Shown here: positions 11,001-22,000 of the stretch, piece by piece
Numbering within the stretch: position 1 is the first letter of the stretch
Layout of the letters: the number at the start of each line of letters is the position of its first letter
DNA from: Closterium sp. Naga37s-1
Taxonomy: Eukaryota; Streptophyta; Zygnematophyceae; Desmidiales; Closteriaceae
Reading direction: 5' to 3'
Assembly: GCA_947471745.1 (NCBI GenBank)
Contig: CANJKZ010000080.1
Span: 1,533,501-1,597,500 of the forward strand
Length of the DNA stretch: 64,000 nucleotides
Notes under the pieces: model-generated
Told to the model about the DNA's origin: nothing
Database searches by the model: none
The model's input: only the letters and a program-made list of their open reading frames with translations
Position numbers and translations under genes: made by a program

Positions 11001-11420
11001 ATAAAGGCTCCCGAGAAAACGTGGCTATACGTGCCCAAATGGCAGCGTCCGTATTGTTCGCAAACCTCTCGTATGCAGGAAAAGTGAATGTGACTCTACA
11101 GTTCTGAAAGCATCCAATACCCACCAAGTTTCTTGGAGAACGAGGGGATGTGAAGACCAGTGAGAGACCCTAGGGAACAACCGGACACAGGAGCGTGGTA
11201 GTACTGCTAGCAATGGCTGGTCCAGAAGTGGGATCAGCCAAAGCAACTGCGACAGGTGTTGGAAGTGGCGTAATGGTAGTGTGGTCACAGAAGAAGCACT
11301 GGGACGCGCCAGATTCGAGTGTGAAGGAAAGTGGGAAGCAATAGTACCACATTAGGCTAGCAACAACACAAGCACATACATAAGAAACTAGCTAAGATAT
11401 TAATTTGGGTACACGCGGGC
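8090..11420 (-). pseudogene. Copia-2 pol, heavily decayed
   Basis: Read on the minus strand from right to left: protease LESGASQCFF (near 11310); integrase LLWHHRLGHP (near 10870), LHSDHGDEF (near 10530) and TQQNGVPEHHIG (near 10440); a Gly/Ala-type linker repeat at about 9700-9910; RT ARGFSQREKVDFFQTF (near 9420), LDFSTAFIQ (near 9320) and WSLRRPVYGLRHAP (near 9210); RNase H with WADDEES (near 8590) and ANIADIFNKAL (near 8230). The frame changes at least six times. There is also a G/C homopolymer at 10948-10979. The Gly-rich gag end and a degenerate Cys/His cluster lie at 11600-11703. Confidence 0.85.
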
Positions 11421-12000
11421 AAACAGACCTAGTAGCATTATAGTCAACAATACATATGGCAGAATAGACATCATCTATAGACATCTCAAACACGCGGTAA
11501 CCATGACTCACCAGAGCGGGCCATTGCGAGGGGCCCACCCGAGGCCCGTAACGCTTGCAAAAGAGATCGTTGAGGCGACTGAAACAGCAAAACGCCAAGT
11601 GGTCGTGACGCAAATAGTGCCAGCACCAGGGCCGATCGGAGCCACCACCTTCAGAGCCACCTCCTTCTAACGCACCAGTACGTCCACCACCTCCACCTCC
11701 CACCCTTCGCTCCCTTCTTACCTACCTTGCCCCATTTCTGCCAAGCATTGGCAGAAACAGCTGCAGTCTCCTCACAAAGAGAACACTCAGTAACAGAAAG
11801 AGGATCAATGAAGGTGGGAATCTGGGGCGGAGACCACCCCTCAAAGAGACGCGGGACTACTACAGCAGTAGGGGAGGCAATGGAACGGAGGTTATTCTTT
11901 ATCTTATTGAGAGTTGTCTCAATGAGTTTGATGGTAAGCTCAATGGGGTGCCTAGCGAGATGAGTGTCTCGTGCACGAGAGGTGGTCAGGGAAATGTGTG

Positions 12001-12880
12001 ATGATTAAATAGAGGGTGGCAAACATTGGTGTGGGGTGGCTAACAAGATGGGTAGTGGATGTTCTAGTCACAGTAGGCTCCAATGTGCCTAAAACGAAAG
12101 ATAGAGTGCACAGTCGGATTTCTGCACAGCGGCTTTAAACGTTCATAGCGTTCTGGTCACAGCTTTAAATGACCTGATTCAACTTGGATCTGGAGCGTCT
12201 CAACGTCGCCTACAATAGGCAATTTAGATCGCACGATTTCACCAAGTATTGTTGACACAGTGTCGGTTTGAGCGAACAGCACTATGGCAGCCACTATAGT
12301 CTTAGAACACAATATAGGAAGAGTTTGGAAGAGTTACGAGTTAGGAATGACTCCCAGCTCCTACAAACCCCAAGAGCCGAGGTACAGTGATGTGGAACAG
12401 TGCCACACTGTCCCCAACCACGAAGGGTCTCGAAACTACCCTTCACTAGGGCCTACACCAAGTGAAATGTTACACTACACAAAGTAATGTAACTATCTTC
12501 AATATCTTGAGGTGTACCCTTTTCACGGGCTTCGCGATCACTTGAATCTTGACACCAAGGCTCTGGTTCTTCACCACAAACTCATCATTGAGTTCTTGAT
12601 GGGTCTGCTGCACACACCTGCAACACGCCGAACGTTCGACACACGACAAAATAGAAAACCGCGCGGGACACACAAAATGACCGCGTAACACGCGACTAGC
12701 GATGACTCGCTATTGACTCGACACACACACACTCGACATCATGACCCATCATACACACACTATTATAGGCATGAAATATATCTTATCTCATGCCCTCATA
12801 CCACTCCATGCACACACGCATGCACGCACACGGACAACAAGCCGAGTGCAAACCGTAGGGTTGCACCAACAGTGGAACAG
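12001..12880. other. About 0.88-kb insertion in Copia-2 gag, unidentified
   Basis: Separates two halves of one gag gene. It is AT-richer than its surroundings and includes CA-rich stretches (12720-12840). I see no terminal repeats and no coding sequence. Confidence 0.5.
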
Positions 12881-13140
12881 GCAGCATGTAGCTAGCGTCG
12901 AGCGAGCGCAAGTAAGTGACTAGGTCAGTAGTAATGTGAACCGCAGGAAGGTCTTGGAAGATGAATGGCATGAGCAGGCGTCCTAGAGTGGCAGAGGAAG
13001 GAGTGGAATAGCGAGAAACAATAGCGTCAAAGCACTCCTTCGCAGACGTGACCTGGCTGAAGTGGACGCAGTCGGGTGGCGGGAGGAGGCAACTGAGAGC
13101 GAGGCAAGCCGCGGCGTCACGAGACTCCCACACTAAGTAC

Positions 13141-13417
13141 ACCTGGGCTCCGATAATTTCAAAAAGTGGGCACCGAGCAGCGTCCTTGTCGTTTTGCCTT
13201 GGGGTTGAAATTGGGGGGAACAAAAAAGTTCCCTCCAATTTCAACACTCTCACGAAAGATGTAGGGGTTTCTGACTCTTCTGAACTCTTCGAGAGCGGTT
13301 GTACTCGGTTAAGGGTATCGGAGGGTTGTTGGGTGGACCGAACCGCTCTCAACCAGGAGCCATAGGCGACGACAAGGGTCTTGAAATTGGAGGGAATGAA
13401 ATTATCGGAGCCCAGGT
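13141..13417. mobile_element. 277-bp inverted-repeat element (MITE-like) in Copia-2 gag
   Basis: Perfect 25-bp inverted repeats cover 13137-13161 and 13397-13421, starting GTACACCTGGGCTCC. The target duplication is either GTAC (4 bp) or TA (2 bp); because GTAC is a palindrome the sequence cannot tell them apart. With either reading the flanking gag codons rejoin in frame (CTE then YLVWES). Two further hairpins lie inside: 13206-13244 (GTTGAAATTGG against CCAATTTCAAC) and GAGAGCGGTT near 13291 against AACCGCTCTC near 13345. No coding capacity. Confidence 0.8.
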
Positions 13418-13625
13418 GTACTCCGTGCACCGCGCAGGAAACTTCTCCTGATCCACATCAGTGGGCTTAGCAGGCAGCAGGGTGGGACGCGGAGGGGTCA
13501 CCAGGTCACCCTAAACACCATCCTGGTTCTAGCTCTGGAGGTGAAGCTTGGCATGAAGAACGCCAAGTGCTGAAGTTTATCGTTCGCCCTTCTGCATCGA
13601 AACACAGAACTCGGTTGGACGCCAT

Positions 13626-14270
13626 GACGAGAGCAAACTGGAGCGAGCTAGGAACGGTGAGCTAGGAACAACTGGCTAGGAACGGCGGACCAAAAAAATC
13701 ATACTAGGAAAGACGGACTAGGAACAGTTGGCTAGGAATGGCTGGCTAGGAACAGCTGGCTGGAAATGGCTGGCTAGGAACGTGGCTAGGAACGGCAGGC
13801 TAGGAACCTTAGAAACGGTGCCTGGAGGAGGTACTGCTGTTGCCAGCCGCTTGAGGAGGTGCTGCTAGCGAGGGACTGGTGTGTGATGGCGAGCACTAGC
13901 AGGGTGGTGGTATGCCCTGCTGGCGCGTTGGCGGTGTGCACTGCTGGTGGCGCGTGCTGCTGGCTGTGGGCGTTGCTAGTGGTGTGTACGTGCGCAGGCG
14001 TGCGTGCACGTTGGCGCTGGTGCTGGCGCGTGCGCGCGCTGGCGTGGGCGTGCGTGTGCACTGGCGGTGGCGTGCTTGTGTGCCTGCGCTGGCATGCGCA
14101 TTGCTGGCGACGTGCACTGTTGGCGGCTTGTGCGCGAGCTGATAATGCGCTGGCTGGCTGGTTAGGGCGCGCTTGCGGGCTGGCTGGCACTGGCTGGTTG
14201 GCTTGTGATCGACCTAGGAGTGAGGTAGGCAGGTGGTCTAGATGCTAGGATCTAACCTACGATGATACCA
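13626..14270 (-). other. Copia-2 leader with degenerate repeats
   Basis: Between the primer site and the gag start. Contains a CTGGCTAGGAACG-type repeat at 13640-13805 and a TG/GC-rich TGGCG repeat block at 13910-14200. The position corresponds to the long GC-rich leaders of Copia-4 and Copia-5. The primer site, on the minus strand, is TGGTATCATCG just inside the LTR (14260-14270). Confidence 0.65.
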
Positions 14271-14374
14271 TGTCAGAAGTAGAAACAATGGAATGAATGA
14301 ACTAAGTAGAAAGTTGGTACACGTTGCTAACCCCTAACCTAGGCTAACCAATGTAACATAGCAAATGTAACACA
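14271..14374 (-). repeat. Copia-2 5' LTR (about 104 bp)
   Basis: On the minus strand it runs TGTGTTACATTTGC to TTCTGACA and is followed at once by TGGTATC, the primer site. The end TTCTGACA is the same as in the LTRs at 6712-6837 and 15463-15586. The outer boundary is set by the TG/CA rule only. Confidence 0.7.
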
Positions 14375-15462
14375 TACAACTTTGAGAGAAGCGGCATAGA
14401 TCGTATTGCTATTCTCCTACTTAGTGATTTCCTTAGCATCGCTTAGCTGTGGCGGACGATTCGGGCTGTAATTTTGATGCACACGATTAACTCGCAGCTC
14501 AACCACCTAAATTTCTACACCTTTGACGCGATTGGTTCAGTGACATGGTAATGTTGGTGATAAATACAACATAAAGCACAGCCAGTACGCTATGCCACCG
14601 ACGCCTTTGGATTCGCATTGCTGCCTAATCGGCAATGTTTCCTGCTCGTAGACGCAAAATTAGGTCGTGACGGCGTAGTGACCCGGTTGCACTCATGTAG
14701 TGCATCACCACTCATTGGCAGCGGTGAAGCATCATTCACGGAACACCCGTCGACGCTCTCATCAGCTCATAAATGCAAACAATTCCGCGCGGCATCTCTG
14801 TCGGTGAGATGTATATCGCGGGCGAAATGCACTTTTTGAGCGAGAATATAAAACTCAGCATTACTACTAATAAATTGTGATCTCCTTATTTATGATGTCT
14901 AATCTGTTCGACATTGTTTTCGTTCTTCCCATGCATTATTCAGCGGTCCGTTTATCTTCGGCTACACATCTTGTACTACTTTGGAGCCAGAAATCCTCTT
15001 GCCCCACCTTCGACAAGCGCCCAGGGAAGCATTCGTTCATACTCCACAGGAATATGTAGTCCTAACGAGAACAGTACTCCAAGGCCAGATACCTGACCCA
15101 GCTCGAATGGAGTTTGAATGCAGCTGAAACGACAAATGCTTATCGATCCCAACAGCCATGTTATGACACCACAATCCGACCAGTCATTTGGGCCAAATCC
15201 CAAGGCCCATCTCCAGCATCTTAGGCTTCTTTTGTTCAGTTTCCCCCCTCCAGGAGTCGAGGACAAGCTAGAACTACCACCACGAGTACCATGTAGAATG
15301 AGAATTGACAACACATACTGGTAAAATTATGTATTCTAAAATGCAATGTTGGCCTGACATCCGACGATGATGGAATGCTAAGCATGGTGATTTTGTTTCA
15401 CATACCAAGACTAGCTACCGCAGCAAACTGAAGATTGTCGGGGTTTTGGGTCAAGGATGTCA
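14375..15462. other. Intergenic, nothing recognised
   Basis: About 1.1 kb without a supported ORF, tandem repeat or inverted repeat. AT content is higher than in the rest of the window. Confidence 0.6.
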
Positions 15463-15586
15463 TGTCAGAACTAAGGGGCAAGAATGATTGACTAGGAGAA
15501 TGAGATGAGTACAAGTACTAGGTCTAACCCTAAAGTGTTGTACTCAGTAGAGGCTACCCCACTGCAGCATACAAACATATTTGACA
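15463..15586 (-). repeat. Copia-3 3' LTR (124 bp)
   Basis: On the minus strand it begins TGTCAAATATG right after the purine tract CTATGGGGGTG and ends TTAGTTCTGACA. Same family type as the LTR at 6712-6837. Confidence 0.85.
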
Positions 15587-15830
15587 CACCCCCATAGACA
15601 AAGTGAGGGATAGCAAGAACAACCAACGGTCACAAGACCAGTCAAGCAAGAGAACAAGACAAAGCAAAGCTCAGGGTGGATCTCAATATCACCACGCAGT
15701 ATGAGCACAAGCAAGTGGCCACAAGGCCAGTTCACATGCAAAGTTATAAAAGCACAAGCAGTACAGTGATCACAACCTATCAAGAGCAAGCATGCAGGTA
15801 TATATATAAAGATCACAGTACAAGGCAAAG

Positions 15831-17912
15831 TCAAGCAACCAGCAGGTGAGGCAGAGTAGGCACAAGGCCTAGAGCAGTGCTGAAGTGCTGATGATCACCA
15901 GACCCAAGGGCTTTGGTCAAAACATCAGCAGTGTTGGCCCGAGAGGCCACGTAAGCAAGGCGAAGCTGACCACGTTGCTGCAACTTTCGAGCAAAGTAAC
16001 AAAGAGCAATGTGCTTCGTTCTGTGCTCCAGTCTCTGCTCCCGACACAACGCAATCATGGCCTTGTTGTCAACGTAAAAATTGGAGGAGAACAAGGCCGC
16101 TCACCCAAGTCAGTCAGCAAGTAGGTCAGCCAGCGTAACTCCTGCGCAGCCATAGACCCAGCGTAGATTTCGGCCTCACAGCTAGAACCAAGCACAGAAG
16201 ATGAACGAGTGGACCTCCACGAGACAGAACCAGAGCCGAGACTGAAATACTAACCCTGTGACGACCGCGGAGTCGCGTGGTCGTCAGCCCAAGAAACGTC
16301 ATAATAACCTATGAGTACCACTAAGCCCCGTCCTCCAAGCACAAGCCCCATGCCTGACGTACTGCACAAGTAACGCATTACCCTCTGTGCAGCTGTCCAG
16401 TGCTTCTTCCGGTGTCTCCCAGGTGCAACAAAGCGAGCAAGGATGCTGAGACGGTAAGCGAGGTTAGGTCGAGTGCACGTCATCAGGCACATGAGGCAGC
16501 CCACAAGCTCTGGATACGGACCACTCGACTCTACGGACTCGTCCGAAGGTGGAGCTGAGAGCGAGTGGCCTGTAGGAAAAGGAGTAGGCTGTGGCGAGGA
16601 GAACCGAAACCCGAAGCGCTTAAGGAACTGCTGCACCACGTGTGACTGATTCAGAATGATGGTGCGCCTTGCTCTGTCCCGGGTGATCTGCAAGCCAAGA
16701 TAGCTATGCAACTCACCCGGGTCAGTGCAAGTGTGTCTCTTCTGCAGCTCCGCCTTCACAAGGGTCAGCGCCTCAGTGTCGGCAGTAGCAAAGACCAAGT
16801 CGTCGACGTACACGAGGACGTAGAATGGCTGCACAGAAGAGTTGTGCGCAGAAACAGTGACGGATCAGCAGTCGAAGGAGCAAACTTAAGAGCCGTAAGT
16901 GTCGTCCTCAGTGTGTCATGCCACTCGCGGGGCGCCTGGCGGAGACCGTAGACCGGCCGCCGGAGGCTCCACTCGGTACCCTCAGGAAAAGACCCGGTGA
17001 AGCCAGGTGGGCGGCGTAGCCAGATAACCTCGTGAAGGCTGCCCTGCAAGAAAGCTGTGAAGAAGTCGAGGGAGTGCAGCTCGTAGTCACGCTGTGCTGC
17101 AACGTGCAGTAACAGCCGAAGAGTAGTCATCTTCGAAGTGGGGGAGAAGGTCTGGAAGAAGTCGACCCCATGTCACTGACTGAAGCCTCGAGCAATGTAA
17201 CGCGCCTTGAAGGCAAGCGGAGGACCTGGCGGGGGAACCTCGTCGACGTAGGTGCCAGTGGAGTTCCATGAAACCATCTCTACGTCCATGGCTGTCTGCC
17301 ACTGAGAGGAGTACTCACCCGTAATCGCCTCTGCGTAAGAGCGCGGGGTAGGGATGCCTAGTGCATCCGGGTCTCCCTAAGGGCAAAGCAGCATGGACGC
17401 AAGATGAGGTACAACAGCCACGATGCACTCCAGCTCAAACTGCCTGTCCTCAAGGACGTCACTGCCAAGGGCAAGCTCACCCCCTACGTACGGAGGACAT
17501 TCAGACTCAGACTTAGTACTAAGACTCGCGAAGTAGTCGAGACGACAGGTAGCAGCAAAGTCAACGAGCTCAGTGGCCAAAGGCAGTCGCAGCAGCAGAC
17601 TCAAAGGACAGTGACAAGCGTAGCCAAGGTGCGCGTGACAGTAGGACTAGCAGCACGTGCAAGGTCGGACTCGGGGTCAAGAATGTCAGGAAGAGAGGAC
17701 GCCTGAGGAGATGGCAGAGCAACACGCTGTGGAACAGAGGAAGGAGGAATTGCCATAGTGCGCGTGCCGGGGACTGGTGGAGGACGAGGATGACGAGCAC
17801 GACTAACAGTGCGAACAGGGGAGGCATGACGAGACTCACGCTCACGACGCTCTGCCAGGGAGCCTGTCTGCGCAGGGTAAGGAGACTGAGCAGATAGTGG
17901 GGAGAGCATGCT
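15831..17912 (-). pseudogene. Copia-3 pol fragment (linker, RT, RNase H)
   Basis: Minus strand, right to left: linker (SPYPAQTGSLAERRE, ending near 17850), DPESDLARAASPTVTR, RT start ARGFSQ followed by a TGA at about 17176, LDFFTAFLQGSLHE (near 17060), YVDDLVFATADTEAL (near 16815), RNase H (WADDHATPRSSQG then TAG where the family has Tyr, near 16247; YVDNKAMIAL near 16070; ANTADVLTKAL near 15880). Frameshifts occur near 16800 and 17250 and within 17300-17600. Closest to Copia-1 and Copia-4 but older. Confidence 0.88.
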
Positions 17913-18348
17913 GATGTGGCAGGCGCTGGCAGTCCTGCCACTATCCAGTGTGGAGTGCAAGTCGTGGATCCGTGGGTCTCTCTGCAACGCGCGGCTCGCG
18001 GAGCTGATGCAGATCTCGCTGCTACAGTACGAGATGGACTGGCCTGGGGTGCTCGATACCTGGAAGAGCCTCAAGAAGATTCGCCCCGCGCAGAGCGTTC
18101 TGTTCCCATCTGACGATCGCAAGCGTAAGGAGAAGGAACCGGAGAAGGAAGAGGAGGAACCCAGGGAGCCGGCTGGCGAGGAGGGGTCATTCGCGGAGTC
18201 AGACGATGATCGTGACGACAACCAGGAGATGGATCAGGAGATTGAGCAATCGCCGCCCCGAGATTACTCAGAGGAAGAAGATAACCCGTTCCTCTCGGAT
18301 GACGAGGAGGGGGAGGAGATGTTTCGCATAGATCAGCCGACAGAGTAG
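17908..18348 (+). CDS. Acidic 146-residue ORF of unknown function, probably a gene fragment
   Basis: Not recognised. The first half is ordinary sequence (WKSLKKIRPAQSVLFPSDD near residues 50-72). The second half is strongly charged: a Lys/Glu run (KRKEKEPEKEEEEPREP) and then an Asp/Glu-rich tail ending FLSDDEEGEEMFRIDQPTE. The first Met lies within a few bases of the broken end of Copia-3, so the true N-terminus has probably been lost to rearrangement. No neighbour suggests a role. It could be the C-terminus of a transposon protein or a host-gene fragment. Confidence 0.35.
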   Translation: MLMWQALAVLPLSSVECKSWIRGSLCNARLAELMQISLLQYEMDWPGVLDTWKSLKKIRPAQSVLFPSDDRKRKEKEPEKEEEEPREPAGEEGSFAESDDDRDDNQEMDQEIEQSPPRDYSEEEDNPFLSDDEEGEEMFRIDQPTE

Positions 18349-19055
18349 GATAGGATTCTTAGTGCTGTGCTGTCCTGTGTATTCCAAGTCCCGGCCGGGC
18401 ATTGTTGACAGTGTAGTGTATGTGTAATAGAAAAAATTGGTAGAAACAGAACTCTGATCATAGCTCGCTAACCCTGTGACCACAGGGATAGGGTTACCTG
18501 GAGACTGAGCCATCAGAGTGGCCAAAATCTGGCCGAAGTACCCTCAGAGTAAAAGAAAAAAAAATCTAGAGCCATCAGTGTACCCAAATTTGAAACGTCA
18601 GCCCTGTTTGGAACCCTGATTTGTCAGGGTGGGCCTAAACCAATTTTGGGCCCTGCTCGTGGGAGTGCATTGGAACACCGAGTACGACTCTTTCGAACCA
18701 ATACAATGTTAAGCGATATCTCTGCCGTTCCTCATGCACTGCCCTCTAGACCCCTCAGGTTGGCTTGACCTTCCTTTTTAAATGATACCTTGTTGAACGT
18801 TATGTTCCTTTACCCGCAGACACTCGAAATTGACATCGAGGCATGATCGCTGAAGCGACTCCAAATGATGGGTCATACTCATACGCACTTGAGGTCCGTA
18901 TTACAAAACCAAAGTCTATTGTTGTGAGGGGTCTTGATGTCTCCAATCCTATATGAGGGCCTACTTCGTGAGCCTGGAAAATGGCTCTGGTACAGAAGAT
19001 TTGCCCTAAAAACCAGGGTAATTAAACAATTTCACCTAGCTACTTTGGGCACTGC
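18349..19055. other. Intergenic, nothing recognised
   Basis: Lies downstream of the acidic ORF and downstream of the DPH5 stop codon (gene on the minus strand). No repeats or genes seen; DPH5 3' UTR and polyadenylation must lie at its right end. Confidence 0.5.
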
Positions 19056-22000
19056 TCACAAGATGGGCCTCTCGCTCTCCTCCTCGTCGCTTCCTTCTGA
19101 GCCCTCCACGATCCTCGGCGTGGCATCGGTGACTTTGAAGGCGTGGAGGAAGTCCCTCTCAAGCTCGTGCAGTGCGCCGCAGAGCACCAGCGAGTGCAGA
19201 GGCGGGCCCAAGTCAACGTCTAAGAGCTGCTGCATGCTGCCAAACACAATGCACTGCGAGTCGGCACCCAGCCGTGCCACTCCCACACACAGCGAGTCTG
19301 GTGTGCAGACTGCCAGGGATGCGGTGAGAATGGGGGGGTGAGGGGAAGAAGGGTGTGAGGAATGAAGAGGAGACGAGAGGTGGTTGTGGCGACTGCTGAG
19401 AGTGTGAGGGAGGTGTGGGGTGGGGGGAGTAGTGGCAGCTGCTTTTGGTTTCAAACTTGGCGGGCTGCAGCAGCGAACCAGAGGTGAGGAGTGCAGCAGC
19501 CTGTGAGCACGCCTCACCTTGCTGCTGGCGCTTCTCCTCCACGAGCAGCAGCTGCCGGATGGCCGTGTTCACACTCATGTACCGCGCTGGCTCGTACTCT
19601 ATCCTGCCCCTGCCACCACCACCACCACGAGCGGCACATTTCACAAGAGAGAGTACTTGGAGGAGGAAGAGGGGGGAGAAAGCATGGCTTTGGTTTTGCA
19701 TCTGGTGAGGTGAGCCTCGGGTGTGAGAGGAAAGCGGAGAGCAGGGGAAAAGAGGGAAGTACGTCTGGTCCTCGTGGGGAAGCATGCAGCGACAGAGACA
19801 CGGCCCGGTGTATGCAACGACACGCGCCCATGGAATGATCGACAAGGATCTGTCAGTTTCTATGAGCCCCAGCTTCCAACTGGTTTTATCTGTTCCCAGA
19901 ATCATTTGTCACCTGCCCCAGCCTCACCTGCCCCAGCCTCACCTGGCCATGGCCTCCAGCGATGGCTCCTTCACCTTGATGTCTGGCGGAGGGGATAAAT
20001 GGGGTGCGGATAAATTACGAGAAGAAACGATGAGGAGAAATGACAACAAGGAATGACGAGGGGGAATGGAGAGAATAGGCAAGAAGAAGAGAGACAATAC
20101 GAGAGACAGACAAAGCATGAGCACCTCCGGGTGGCGGAGTCACAAGTGTGCAAGCACAGGCATGCTTTCAGGCCCATGGCACCCATTCGAATCACCAGAT
20201 GCCATACGACAAGGTGCAAGCAACGAAATGCTGTGCACCCATTCGGGCCTTCAGCATGCGGTGCATCCCTCACGCGGCGCAGAGAGGCTGGCATGAGGGA
20301 TGGAGGCAGGAGGGGCAGAGCAAGCGCGTGGTGGGATACCGAGCAGGCAGAGTGTGTGGAGGTCCCTGGCGGCATTCCCGTGGATGCGGTCGTAGAAGCT
20401 GTCAGGCTGCCACGTGTCCGTGAAGAACGGAATCGACACCGTCTCGCCGAACCTAAGAGGACACCATCACAGCGCAGAATGTGGTAGCAGCACCGCATGG
20501 CGGTGGTGGGATGCACGGAGGTGAGAGGTGAGAAGGGTGGCGGGATGCAGCATCGGATGGACACCGCCTCGCCGAAGCTGAGAACAGGGTGGCACAGAGG
20601 GCGACACAGAAGGTGACACAGAACATGACACAGGAATGGCACAAGGAAGTGAGTGGGGAGACATGCAATGAGCACTGAAGCTTGTTGTGCACTCACTCGC
20701 TGCCACACTCACTGCCACACTCACTGCCACACTCACTGCCACACCCTCTGCTATGCTTGCCAGTATATGCCACGCTCACCTGTAGAGCTGCAGGCCGGTG
20801 GCGCCGATGGCGTTGAGCACGGAGGCGTTGTGCACCACACTCACCGCCACGCCCTGCTGCCTCGCCCTCAGCATCAGATCCGTGTGCGTCGTGGCACTGG
20901 GGGCGGGACACAGTCGGGGCACAGGCGGGAGAGAAGGAGGGAGGGGGAGTGCACGATGAGAAGAAGTAAAGACGAGGAGAGTGCGGTGAGTGAGTGAACC
21001 TGATGCACCGAATCAAGGCTCCAGCGGACCACTTCCCCAGTGGCAAGGCCTTGCATCCACCCCTCAGCTCCTTGCGCTTGTGCAAGGAGGTGCCCGCTCG
21101 GGCAGCTCCTTGCCCTTGATGCACTATCCTCGCTTGCCGCAGCGGGCCTCATGGGTGGTGCCGAGAGAGCAGAGAGGGACCTCACATGCCATTAACAATC
21201 GTGTACTCACAGGCACCTAACATCCTACACATCACTACATGCACCCACTCATGCCGTCACGCACACCACTCCATGCGCCCACACATGGCAGCACCCGTGC
21301 GTGGCACGCACCCGAAGGGGTCGCCGACAACGAGGAAGGCGACGTCCTCTTTGGCGGCGAGGTGCAGCAGGTCGCCCGCACGGCTCTCCACCATCTCCCT
21401 GTCCGCCACCCGCACCTCCCTCCCGTACAGCCCCTCCTGCCCGCCAGACCAGGAGGGCGCGGGGGAAGGAGGGGCAACAGGAGGAAGTGGGGAGGAGGGT
21501 GTGAAGAGAGGAAGGAGGGGTGAGAGGAGGAAGCAAGAGCGTTGAGAGCGGTGCACCCGCGGCGTGAGGGATGGCCGTATGGCACGTCGAGCCTCGCGGC
21601 AGTGGGAGGGGGGGATGAAAGTCAGGATCAAAAGAGAGCAGCGGAGTGAGAGCAATGGCATGGGTGGAGCGGGGGCTATGGGAGGGAGCATGTAGCAGGA
21701 AGGGGCCGTGCAAGCCGGCCCTCATTTGCTTCACCGCACACATCATGACAGCATGACAGCATCACCGCATCGCAGCATCACAGCATCACAGCATCACAGC
21801 ATCACAGCATCACAGCATCACAGCATGACAGCATGACAGCATGACAGCATGACAGCATGACAGCATGACAGCATGACAGCATGACAGCATCGCAGCATGA
21901 CAGCATCACAGCATCACAGCATGACAGCATGACAGCATGACAGCATCACAGCATCGCAGCATCACAGCATCACAGCATCGCAGCATCACAGCATCACAGC

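Larger units (their letters stand above)
11700..13625 (-). pseudogene. Copia-2 gag with two insertions
   Basis: Start codon at 13625-13623 on the minus strand begins MASNRVLCFDAEGRTINF, matching the Copia-5 gag start MATPSVLAFDAEGRAIDF. The next recognisable block is VWESRDAAACLAL and FDAIVSRYSTPSSATLGR (13140-12950), then the reading is lost at about 12880 and resumes at about 12000 (HPIELTIKLIE and PRLFEGWSPP). Both gaps are insertions. Without the 13141-13417 element and one copy of its duplicated target, the flanking sequence is in frame. Confidence 0.8.
8066..14374 (-). mobile_element. Copia-2, old reverse-strand copia element with internal insertions
   Basis: Reverse-strand copia with 5' LTR (14271-14374), primer site, leader, gag start at 13625, protease, integrase, RT and RNase H, running right to left to about 8066, where the 3' end is lost against chromovirus sequence. 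Many stops and frameshifts indicate an old insertion. Gag carries two insertions (12001-12880; 13141-13417). Confidence 0.85.
15463..17912 (-). mobile_element. Copia-3, 5'-truncated reverse-strand copia element
   Basis: Reverse-strand element holding the 3' LTR (15463-15586), the 3' untranslated part and the pol C-terminal half. Homology stops near 17912, within the linker before RT. LTR, gag, protease and integrase at the 5' side are missing, replaced by unrelated sequence. Confidence 0.88.

Noticed and set aside
12284..12487. Short ORF in the insertion of Copia-2 gag
   Set aside because: 67 codons, no motif, within unidentified inserted DNA.
13859..14248. Cys/Trp-rich plus-strand ORF (VCTGGGVLVCLRWHAH)
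   Set aside because: Lies in the TGGCG-repeat leader of Copia-2; no start or family support.
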